Shown: positions 14,013 to 21,254 of the stretch, piece by piece | Position numbering within the stretch: the stretch's first letter is position 1 | How the letters are laid out: every line of letters starts with the position of its first letter | Assembly: GCA_017615545.1 (NCBI GenBank) | Contig: JAFZZY010000046.1 | Location: 1-32,404, forward strand | Reading direction: 5' to 3' | DNA length: 32,404 nt | Source: Lachnospiraceae bacterium | Lineage (GTDB): Bacteria; Bacillota; Clostridia; Lachnospirales; Lachnospiraceae | Program-made: the position numbers and the translations under genes | Notes under the pieces: model-generated | Seen by the model: the letters and a program-made list of their open reading frames with translations, nothing else | What the model was told of the DNA's origin: nothing | Databases searched by the model: none

Positions 14013-16499
14013 ATGAAGAAAACGCAAAGAATCCTGTGTTTGCGCTATATGCGCAGGCAGATGGCAGCGTGTGTATCCATGTTTATCGTGGCTATGCTCG
14101 CTGTCATGGCATATCTCGGGATCAATGATACCGCGCAAGCCATGAAGAATAATGTCGAGCGGTTTTGGGATGCGACCGGTTTCCGGGACATCGAGATCGC
14201 GGCGCCGACGTTGCTTTCGGAGGATGACCTGGTCCGCATCCGGCAGACCGAGGGCGTGCAGGCGGCGGAGTCCGTCTGGTACACGACCGCGCATTCTGCC
14301 TCGGAAAATGCGACCGAGTTCGACGTGGTTTCATTGACAGAACAGATCAATACAGTGATCCTGACGGAGGGACGCATGCCGCAGACGGCGGAGGAGTGCC
14401 TTCTGGAACAGCCGGTTCTGGAAGAACTGGGCCTTTCGGTCGGGGATGCATTTGAAATAGGCGACGCAGATGATCTAGCGCATCGCCGTTTTGTGGTGTG
14501 CGGAATCGCGCAGCATGCGGACCATGCCTGTCTGCCGATCCACGTTCCGGGAAACCGCTACATGATCGTCAAGAAGGAAGCATTTGATCTCGAAGGTCTG
14601 CAAGATCGTTGCATGAAGGCGGTCGTGAAGGTCGAAGGGGCCGGTGCCCACGACCGGTTTTCTGAAGAATACCGGGAATGTGTTGCGAAGGTTCAGGATC
14701 GGTTATACCTGCTGGCTGCGGGAGACATTGGCCGCGAGATCCTGAATAATACCGGCGAACTGACGCTGGAGTCGATCCTTACGACGGTGATGTCACGGGA
14801 GGAGGAGATCCGCCCGTGGATGGTTTTTGATGTGTGGAGTTCCATGTATTGCTACGCGATCCGCACGGCCGTGGACAATGTCGTCGATATCGGCAAGACG
14901 TTTGCGCTGATGTTCGTGATCGTTGGCGCCCTCGTGATCTTTGCGTCGATCCACCGAATGGTGGAGGAGGATAAGCGCCGGATCGGAACTGCGAAGGCGA
15001 TGGGCATGACGAAGCGTGAGATCGCCGCGCGATATCTGGCGGCGGGGCTGGTGCCGACGATCGCCGGCATGCTGGTCGGGACGCTCGTGGGCTATGCTGT
15101 GCTGCAGCAGATCATGTTGATGATCTACGGGCGGTTTTACGTTTACGGAAAGGGTTCGCCTGCGTTCCTGTTCGGCTTGACAGGCATCGTGTTTGTTGCC
15201 GGGATAGTGATCGCGGGCATGGCGGCGTTCATTGCCTGCATCGGCCTGATCATGAAGCCTGCGCTGTCCCTGTTGAGTGACCGGGCGTGGACCAGGGATA
15301 TCCGCAGAACCCCCCGGGTCAAAAGGCTGAAGAAACCCGGAAAGATCCGCTCGAAATACAGACTTTACGTCCGGATGATCCTGCGGCAGATCCGTCGGGA
15401 GAAGAGCCGCGTGATGATGATCGCGGTCTCCATCACCGGCTGCATGGTCCTGCTGGTGACCGGATTTTCCATCAAATTTGCGATCACGAGTTCCATCGGA
15501 AAGCAGTTTTCGGATGTGGAGCAATATGACCTGAAGGTGCGCTTTGATGAAGCGACGGATGGGGCAATGAAAGACGAGATCGCGCAGATCGTCGAGGCGG
15601 AAGGCTTGCAAGTTGGAGCGTCGCAGAACGGATGGATCGAGGTCCTCGAGCGGGAGTGCCTGTATTACGCCGAGGGCAGGCTGAATGGGGGCGAGATGCT
15701 CTGCGCTGAGCCGGAGCAGCTGGATGCATTCTTTCTGGCGAAAAACACGAAAAACGGCGAGTCGTTCGGTCAGTCACAGGCTTGGGGCGTGCATATTCCG
15801 CTCCGTGCTGCCGAGACGGCAAACATAAATGTTGGGGATCCGATGTTTCTTTTAGACAGCCGGATGGACCTGAAGATCGTGTTGGTCGCCGGGGTGTATG
15901 ATAACTATGTCGGCGGACAGATCCTGATGTCGAGGAAGTTTTACGAAGAGATCTATGAGGAGAAACCGGAGAACAATTGTATCCTGATCCGATGTGGGTC
16001 AGAAAGCCTTAGCGGGCTTCGCGACAAACTCTCGCAACTTCCGGTCACGGTGATCGAAAAGACGGAGAAGAGGGGCGAATACATGAGCTACACGTCGGCG
16101 TTAAATGCCGTCGCGGGACTGCTCGCCGCCATCGCTGCCTTTATGGCAGGAGGCATCCTGATCAACCTGATCTACCTACAGTATTATCGCAGAAAGAGCA
16201 GTCTGGTGGTCATGAGGATCAATGGTTTCACGCCGGCGGAAACGGCAGGCTATGTACTGGGCGAATCTGTTATTACCCACATCATCGGTATGGTATTCGG
16301 CATCTTCGGCGGGACCTTGCTTTCCGGATATATCCTTCGGATGATGGAGGGACGCCAGTTCCACATTATCCGCTCACCGCAGTACGCGGCCTGGATCGTG
16401 GCCGCGGTGATCCTGCTGGTCTTCTCGGTCATCATCCATTCAGTGATCGTGAGGGCTGTGATCCATTTGAAACCTTCAGAGGATGTTATGATCCGATGA
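14013..16499 (+). CDS. FtsX-type ABC permease, large extracellular domain
   Basis: An 828-aa membrane protein with duplicated FtsX architecture. Helix 1 is at about 17-37, followed by an extracellular region of about 240 residues. Three helices lie near 295-315, 340-368 and 385-415. A second unit then begins with a helix near 465-488, a second extracellular region to about 685, and three C-terminal helices. The RIGTAKAMGMTKREI stretch (323-337) is the coupling segment usual in this family. ATG 14013 sits eight bases after GGAG and just behind the ATPase stop; GTG 14004 is rejected because it overlaps that site. Partner of the ATPase at 13273. A long permease with domains in both halves is typical of Gram-positive members. 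Substrate unknown. Confidence 0.9.
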   Translation: MKKTQRILCLRYMRRQMAACVSMFIVAMLAVMAYLGINDTAQAMKNNVERFWDATGFRDIEIAAPTLLSEDDLVRIRQTEGVQAAESVWYTTAHSASENATEFDVVSLTEQINTVILTEGRMPQTAEECLLEQPVLEELGLSVGDAFEIGDADDLAHRRFVVCGIAQHADHACLPIHVPGNRYMIVKKEAFDLEGLQDRCMKAVVKVEGAGAHDRFSEEYRECVAKVQDRLYLLAAGDIGREILNNTGELTLESILTTVMSREEEIRPWMVFDVWSSMYCYAIRTAVDNVVDIGKTFALMFVIVGALVIFASIHRMVEEDKRRIGTAKAMGMTKREIAARYLAAGLVPTIAGMLVGTLVGYAVLQQIMLMIYGRFYVYGKGSPAFLFGLTGIVFVAGIVIAGMAAFIACIGLIMKPALSLLSDRAWTRDIRRTPRVKRLKKPGKIRSKYRLYVRMILRQIRREKSRVMMIAVSITGCMVLLVTGFSIKFAITSSIGKQFSDVEQYDLKVRFDEATDGAMKDEIAQIVEAEGLQVGASQNGWIEVLERECLYYAEGRLNGGEMLCAEPEQLDAFFLAKNTKNGESFGQSQAWGVHIPLRAAETANINVGDPMFLLDSRMDLKIVLVAGVYDNYVGGQILMSRKFYEEIYEEKPENNCILIRCGSESLSGLRDKLSQLPVTVIEKTEKRGEYMSYTSALNAVAGLLAAIAAFMAGGILINLIYLQYYRRKSSLVVMRINGFTPAETAGYVLGESVITHIIGMVFGIFGGTLLSGYILRMMEGRQFHIIRSPQYAAWIVAAVILLVFSVIIHSVIVRAVIHLKPSEDVMIR

Positions 16500-16514
16500 A
16501 CTTGAGCATAAGAA

Positions 16515-16556
16515 AAGAGCCGGCGGAAACGCCGGCTCTTCGTATATTTGTTTAGT
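16515..16556. terminator. bidirectional terminator between convergent genes
   Basis: AAGAGCCGGC (16515-16524) and GCCGGCTCTT (16531-16540) form a perfect ten-bp stem with loop GGAAAC. The plus strand continues with a T-rich tail and the minus strand reads TTCTTAT after the stem. It can end both the FtsX transcript and the symporter transcript. Confidence 0.88.
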
Positions 16557-16559
16557 TTA

Positions 16560-16597
16560 TGTGACAAAGAGAACCGTCCTCGGTGTCACATTGTCAC
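16560..16597. repeat. REP-like palindromic element
   Basis: TGTGAC (16560-16565) pairs with GTCACA (16585-16590), and ACCG-TCCT-CGGT (16573-16584) forms an inner hairpin, leaving seven unpaired bases on one side. This bulged-stem shape is typical of REP sequences mobilised by IS200-like RAYT transposases. The element ends against the symporter stop codon. I recall very similar GTGACA...GGACGGTT palindromes in other Bacillota, but cannot confirm that here. No transposase lies in the window. Confidence 0.7.
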
Positions 16598-18147
16598 GAG
16601 GGATCGTCGTCTTCCCACTGGTCGTCGTCGGGCTCGAAGCCTTTCTTCATCAGTTTCTTCTCGATGGCCTTTACGACGAAACCGCTGAACATACAAAGTA
16701 CCAGGATGAGCCATCCGCCGATGATGTTGGAGGCCCAAGAGTATCCGTCGGCCTTACCATAGAGGAAGCCATTCCGGATATGATCGACCAAGGTCCAGAT
16801 GAACAGACCGAGGAGCGACAACGGTGCGACGATCTTGATGGAGATCACGAACCACCATGCAGGCATCTTGAACGAGCGTGTGTTTTTGTTTACTTCCTTC
16901 AGGACTTTCTTGGGCTTGAAGAACCAGCCGACCACGATAGCCTCCAGGATACCTACGAGGATCAGACTGTAGAAATTACACCAATGGTCTACGATATCCA
17001 ACCATGCGAGACCAGCTCCGGTCGTGAACCAGATCGAAAGGATTCCGGCGATGATGCAGATCCGGAGGGTCGTCTTTTTGGTTTCCAGGTGGAATTTATC
17101 GGAGATCGCAGTGGAAACTCCTTCGATGATGGAAAATGCGCTGTCGATCGCCAGTGTGCACAAGCAGAAATAGAAGACGAACGCAAACATCGAGTTGAAG
17201 ATACCGCTGTTTGTCAAAAGAACGATAGACTGCGGATAAACGATAAATGCGGTTCCGATACCGGATTCTGTCATGTTACCCAGCTGGCCGGTTCCGCTCA
17301 TTGTCGTAAACAAAACGATACCGGACAGAACGCTGATGAAAAAGTCGGAAAATGCAATGATCATCGCATCGGAAGCAATGTTGCTCTTCTCATCCAGGAA
17401 GGAGCCGTAAGCGACCATGATGGCCATCATGATGGACAGGGAGTAGAATACCTGACCGATGGCGTCGACCCAAAGCGTCGGATCACTCAGGGAAGAGAAA
17501 TCCGGTACGAAGAACTTCTGAATGCCTTCGAATGCTCCAGGCATCGTCAGACCTTTTCCTGCGAGGATCACCAGGCAGATGATCGGAAGAAATACGGTAT
17601 ACTTTACAACTTTTCCTACTGTGCCTGTGCCGTTACGGATACAGAAGTAGATCAGTATCCAGGCGAGCAAAAGACATGCGAAGACGGGAGAAGATATCAC
17701 ATCATAACCCGAGGTCGTTCCGGTGGTCTTGATCATATCTAGCCAAATGCCGGATGCTGTAGCGGTATCGCCGGTGATATTCGCGAACTTAAAGCATGCA
17801 AAAGCCATCATGATGACCCATGCAAATACGACTGCGTAGTAAACAGCGATGACGAAAGCGTTCGATACGGCGAACCAACCTACGGGTTCGGATTTCTTTT
17901 TGATCGCGCGAAAAGCGCCGGGCACGCCGCGCCGCATCTTACGGCCGATGGCGATCTCCATCATCAAAAAGGGGATACCGATGACTACCATAGCCACAAG
18001 ATAGACCAACAAAAAGGCGCCGCCGCCGTGCTTTGAGGCCAGACCGGGGAAACGCCAGGCATTGCCCAGACCGACTGCGGAACCTACCGCTGCCAGGATG
18101 AATTGGGAACGAGAGCCCCAACTGTCACGTGCTACTTCTTTACTCAT
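16594..18147 (-). CDS. sodium-dependent amino-acid symporter, NSS family
   Basis: A 517-aa integral membrane protein of the neurotransmitter:sodium symporter (LeuT-fold) family. It opens with RDSWGSRSQFILAAVGSAVG, then GLGNAWRFP (26-34), which forms the broken first helix holding sodium and substrate. About twelve hydrophobic segments follow, and the tail is acidic (DDDQWEDDDPS). Bacterial members import amino acids such as tryptophan, tyrosine, methionine or branched-chain residues with sodium. ATG 18147 has GTGAGGA upstream; a GTG at 18165 would add six residues and is less convincing. It is convergent with the FtsX gene and divergent from rubrerythrin. The amino acid carried cannot be read from the sequence. 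Confidence 0.93.
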   Translation of the reverse strand: MSKEVARDSWGSRSQFILAAVGSAVGLGNAWRFPGLASKHGGGAFLLVYLVAMVVIGIPFLMMEIAIGRKMRRGVPGAFRAIKKKSEPVGWFAVSNAFVIAVYYAVVFAWVIMMAFACFKFANITGDTATASGIWLDMIKTTGTTSGYDVISSPVFACLLLAWILIYFCIRNGTGTVGKVVKYTVFLPIICLVILAGKGLTMPGAFEGIQKFFVPDFSSLSDPTLWVDAIGQVFYSLSIMMAIMVAYGSFLDEKSNIASDAMIIAFSDFFISVLSGIVLFTTMSGTGQLGNMTESGIGTAFIVYPQSIVLLTNSGIFNSMFAFVFYFCLCTLAIDSAFSIIEGVSTAISDKFHLETKKTTLRICIIAGILSIWFTTGAGLAWLDIVDHWCNFYSLILVGILEAIVVGWFFKPKKVLKEVNKNTRSFKMPAWWFVISIKIVAPLSLLGLFIWTLVDHIRNGFLYGKADGYSWASNIIGGWLILVLCMFSGFVVKAIEKKLMKKGFEPDDDQWEDDDPS

Positions 18148-18219
18148 TTTGTCCTCACTTTCCACACCTTCCGTGTAAGTTTTTTAGCCCGGATGACACG
18201 TCCGGACCCGATTACCTAT

Positions 18220-18247
18220 AGTTTACCACGTTTCACGGAAAATACAA
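18220..18247 (-). promoter_or_regulatory. possible symporter promoter
   Basis: On the minus strand, TTGTAT (18247-18242), a 16-bp spacer and TAAACT (18225-18220). Both boxes are imperfect. ATCCC-AAAA-GGGAT overlaps its upstream edge (about 18247-18260) and lies between this and the divergent rubrerythrin promoter, so it could be a shared operator. Confidence 0.4.
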
Positions 18248-18279
18248 TCCCAAAAGGGATCGTACGAGTGAAGATTGTT

Positions 18280-18308
18280 TTGACTTTTACTGCATAATAT
18301 GTTATACT
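18280..18308 (+). promoter_or_regulatory. sigma-A promoter for rubrerythrin
   Basis: TTGACT (18280-18285), a 17-bp spacer and TATACT (18303-18308), 60 bases before the start codon. I see no clear PerR box. Confidence 0.82.
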
Positions 18309-18367
18309 GAATTAACCGATTTTTAACTGAAAGACCAACGATCATACAACTACAAAGGAGAAAGATT

Positions 18368-18910
18368 ATGGCACAGAATAAGTATGCGGGAACACAGACC
18401 GAAAAGAACCTCGAGGCAGCATTTGCCGGCGAGTCCATGGCGAGAAATAAGTACACCTACTTTGCCTCGAAAGCGAAGAAGGAAGGCTTCGAGCAGATCG
18501 CAGATCTGTTCTTAAAAACAGCGGATAATGAAAAAGAGCACGCGAAACTCTGGTTCAAGGAACTCAACGGCATCGGCGACACCGCAGAGAACCTGGCTGC
18601 GGCGGCAGACGGCGAGAATTACGAGTGGACCGACATGTATGAAGAATTCGCAAAGACGGCGGAAGCGGAAGGCTTTGGCGATCTGGCGAAGAAGTTCCGT
18701 CTCGTGGCAGCGATCGAGAAGCACCACGAGGAGCGTTATCGCGCGCTGCTGAAGAACATCGAGACCGCACAGGTCTTCGAGAAGAGCACGGTAAAGGTTT
18801 GGGAGTGCAGAAACTGCGGTCATATCGTGGTTGGCGAGAAGGCTCCCGAGGTATGCCCGACCTGCGCACATCCGCAGAGTTATTTCGAGATCTCCGCAGA
18901 GAATTACTAA
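18368..18910 (+). CDS. rbr: rubrerythrin
   Basis: A 180-aa non-haem iron protein that reduces hydrogen peroxide in anaerobes, using electrons passed through rubredoxin. The ferritin-like diiron domain (1-140) carries its ligands in FAGESM (Glu22), NEKEH (residues 54-58), YEEF (91-94) and EKHH (Glu117, His120). The C-terminal rubredoxin-like centre has Cys147-x2-Cys150 and Cys163-x2-Cys166. Length and order are those of classical rubrerythrins. ATG 18368 follows AAAGGAG. It has its own promoter and terminator, so it is monocistronic. It supports an anaerobic host. Confidence 0.97.
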   Translation: MAQNKYAGTQTEKNLEAAFAGESMARNKYTYFASKAKKEGFEQIADLFLKTADNEKEHAKLWFKELNGIGDTAENLAAAADGENYEWTDMYEEFAKTAEAEGFGDLAKKFRLVAAIEKHHEERYRALLKNIETAQVFEKSTVKVWECRNCGHIVVGEKAPEVCPTCAHPQSYFEISAENY

Positions 18911-18921
18911 GATATTCGATG

Positions 18922-18957
18922 CCGGGGGCGGAGTTTTTCCGCCTCCGGTATTGTATT
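18922..18957 (+). terminator. rubrerythrin terminator
   Basis: CCGGGGGCGGA (18922-18932) pairs with TCCGCCTCCGG (18938-18948), eleven bp with one G-U, then TATTGTATTT. Confidence 0.85.
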
Positions 18958-18998
18958 TCCGGACATGGTTTTCGGCCCGTCCGGAGCGTCGCCTTTTC

Positions 18999-19027
18999 TT
19001 GACAAATATCGGAAAGGATAGTATACT
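18999..19027 (+). promoter_or_regulatory. sigma-A promoter for the glucosaminidase-cohesin pair
   Basis: TTGACA (18999-19004), a 17-bp spacer and TATACT (19022-19027). It lies 65 bases before the TTG start of the glucosaminidase gene. Confidence 0.87.
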
Positions 19028-19091
19028 TACAAAGGTAGTTTACCGGAATGCTTGAAAGTAAGTATTTGGCATACCTTTAAGGAGCAGAGCT

Positions 19092-21212
19092 TTGAAACGA
19101 AGGAAGAAGATATGCAGCCTTATTATGATCCTGCTGTTCTCCCTCGCGTTCATTTGCGGGGGTTTCTTTGATGCGGGAATTTTTACGGTTTTCGCGGAGC
19201 GGGACCCTGCTTACGAATTGCTTTTGCAGCAACTCGGCTTCCCGGAGAGCTACTATGAAAAACTGACAGCGCTTCATAAGGAGCATCCGCAGTGGGCGTT
19301 CCTGCCGTATCAGACAGGACTTACCTGGGAGGAAGCGGTGAATGGAGAGTGCGAGTATCGCCTGAACCTGACGCCGAATACGGTCAATTATCCGACATCC
19401 TTCCATGCGACGTCGCCGGTCGGCGGAAACCTTACGTTTGATTTTGATCAAAACGCTTTCGTCATCCAGAGCGCACCGAACTGGGTCCAGGCTTCGCGGG
19501 AAGCGATCGCCTATTACATGGATCCGCGGAACTTCCTGAATTCCGATGAGATCTTCCAGTTTGAGTATCTGGCGTCGAACCCGATGCTACAGACGCTCGA
19601 GGGTGTGGAAAAGATCTTCTCCGGCACGTTCATGTCGCGGACCTATGTAGTCAAGCCGACGCTGTATATTCAGGGCGGGCTCGTGACCGGCATTGAACCG
19701 GATACGAAGAAAGAAGACTTTCTCAAGCTGCTCGCCTGCGGACCGGATAAGGTGATCCAAATCTGGAAGGCGGATCATACGGCGAAAGAAGACGGAGAGC
19801 TGATCGGTACAGGCGACCTGATCACCGTATCGGACGGTGAACTCCTTTGGGGCGTCGAAGAACTCCCGGAGGACTACGAAGAGCCTGCGTACGCAACCTA
19901 CACCTGCGTGCTCTACGGAGACACCGATGGCGACGGAACGCATACTCCCCGTGACTACCTGTATTTCAAACGTCATATCATGGACTACTATCTGCTGGAA
20001 GAACCTTATTCTTTCGCGATCGATGCCGATCAGGACGGCACTACGTCGTTCCGTGACCGCCTCTACGTAAAGAGAGCCGCTTATGGTTACTACCCGATCA
20101 CGCAGAGAAAGGAAACGGAGGCCGAGAAAAAACCCGCGGATGAGTTTGCCTTATACGGAGCAGATGGTCTGACCTATGCTGAGTGTGTGATCGCATTGTC
20201 CGAGGAATACGGGATCAGCCCGTACATGTTGGCCGTGCGCTTGCGTCAGGAGCAGGGCTCCGGCGGTACCGGTTCCCTGATCAGCGGTAAGGTCGAAGGA
20301 TACGAAGGGTATTACAACTACTTCAACTTCGGAGCTTCCGGCGTGACCGCCGAGGAGATCGTCCGAAACGGTCTGGAATATGCAAAAGAGAATGGCTGGG
20401 ACAGCCCGGTCCATGCGATCCGCGGCGGAGCATCCAGGATCGTTGAAAAGTATATTTCCGCCGGTCAATACACACTGTACCTACAGAAGTTCAATGTGAT
20501 CCAATATGGACAGTACCCGCTCTACCGTCATCAGTACATGCAAAACCTGCTGGCGGCACGCAACGAAGCGGTCCGCACCGCGTCAGCGTATAAGGAACTC
20601 GGGTGTCTGGACAATGGTTACATTTTCTATATTCCGGTCTATGAAAACATGCCGGAAGAACCCGCGCCTAAGCCGGCGAACGACGGCAATCCAAACCCGT
20701 ATCTGCAGATCCTGTCGATTGAAGATTATGAGACGGAAGAGGAGACGACAGCGGAAGAACCTTCAACCGAAGAGGAACGGACCGAAGAGGCCGGGACCGA
20801 GGTAGGTTCGTCGACAGAGGCTTCCGATGAGGAAGAAACGTCGACCGAGGAAGAGACTCCGCCGGAGCCGACATTGCCCAGGTTAGAGCCTGAATTTGAC
20901 AGAACCGTCTATCGATATGACGTACATGTCGAGGCTAACGTCAAAAGCATCACGCTCGATGCGCAGGCGATCGCCAATGCGATCCCGAACGCGGCAGCGT
21001 CCGGACGAGGCATAGCGACGGCTCAGGTCGAAGGAGCAGGAAAGAAGGAACTTTCCTATGGAGAGAATGTATTTACCATTCAGGTAACGGCCGGAAACGG
21101 CAACGTTCTCACGTATGAAGTCCACGTGTTCCGTGAGGAACCGGAGACGGAAGAGGAGACTGCGCCTTCTTCCGAAGAGACCGATCAGTCAACTGACAAA
21201 AAGGAAATATAA
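19092..21212 (+). CDS. exported glucosaminidase with dockerin-like segment
   Basis: A 706-aa surface protein. The start is TTG 19092, seven bases after AAGGAG. Residues 1-36 are a signal peptide (KRRKK, hydrophobic core, FAE). Residues about 40-175 match the N-terminal part of clostridial glucosaminidases (FPESYYEKLTALHKEHPQW). Residues 268-337 hold two calcium-loop repeats, DTDGDG...RD (277-288) and DADQDG...RD (311-322), each followed by a YVKR/YFKR helix: a type-I-like dockerin. Residues about 350-525 are the glucosaminidase domain (LRQEQGSGG, YYNYFNFGAS), expected to cleave N-acetylglucosaminyl bonds in peptidoglycan. A Glu/Thr-rich linker (545-595) leads to a cadherin-like beta-sandwich (about 598-682). 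The next gene encodes a cohesin-like protein. Catalytic activity is inferred from family. Confidence 0.82.
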   Translation: MKRRKKICSLIMILLFSLAFICGGFFDAGIFTVFAERDPAYELLLQQLGFPESYYEKLTALHKEHPQWAFLPYQTGLTWEEAVNGECEYRLNLTPNTVNYPTSFHATSPVGGNLTFDFDQNAFVIQSAPNWVQASREAIAYYMDPRNFLNSDEIFQFEYLASNPMLQTLEGVEKIFSGTFMSRTYVVKPTLYIQGGLVTGIEPDTKKEDFLKLLACGPDKVIQIWKADHTAKEDGELIGTGDLITVSDGELLWGVEELPEDYEEPAYATYTCVLYGDTDGDGTHTPRDYLYFKRHIMDYYLLEEPYSFAIDADQDGTTSFRDRLYVKRAAYGYYPITQRKETEAEKKPADEFALYGADGLTYAECVIALSEEYGISPYMLAVRLRQEQGSGGTGSLISGKVEGYEGYYNYFNFGASGVTAEEIVRNGLEYAKENGWDSPVHAIRGGASRIVEKYISAGQYTLYLQKFNVIQYGQYPLYRHQYMQNLLAARNEAVRTASAYKELGCLDNGYIFYIPVYENMPEEPAPKPANDGNPNPYLQILSIEDYETEEETTAEEPSTEEERTEEAGTEVGSSTEASDEEETSTEEETPPEPTLPRLEPEFDRTVYRYDVHVEANVKSITLDAQAIANAIPNAAASGRGIATAQVEGAGKKELSYGENVFTIQVTAGNGNVLTYEVHVFREEPETEEETAPSSEETDQSTDKKEI

Positions 21213-21254
21213 AAACTATGTTCGCATCTAGGCGGACGGAATGGAGCAAACGAA

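Noticed and set aside
14793..15611. 272-aa minus-strand frame
   Set aside because: Antisense to the FtsX permease; His/Asp/Arg-rich composition typical of a mirror frame.
16561..17742. 393-aa plus-strand frame
   Set aside because: Opposite the NSS symporter, whose motifs are unmistakable; no ribosome binding site.
18188..18211. Riboswitch or terminator in the symporter leader
   Set aside because: Only a five-bp CCGGA/TCCGG stem with no T-tract and no recognisable aptamer core.
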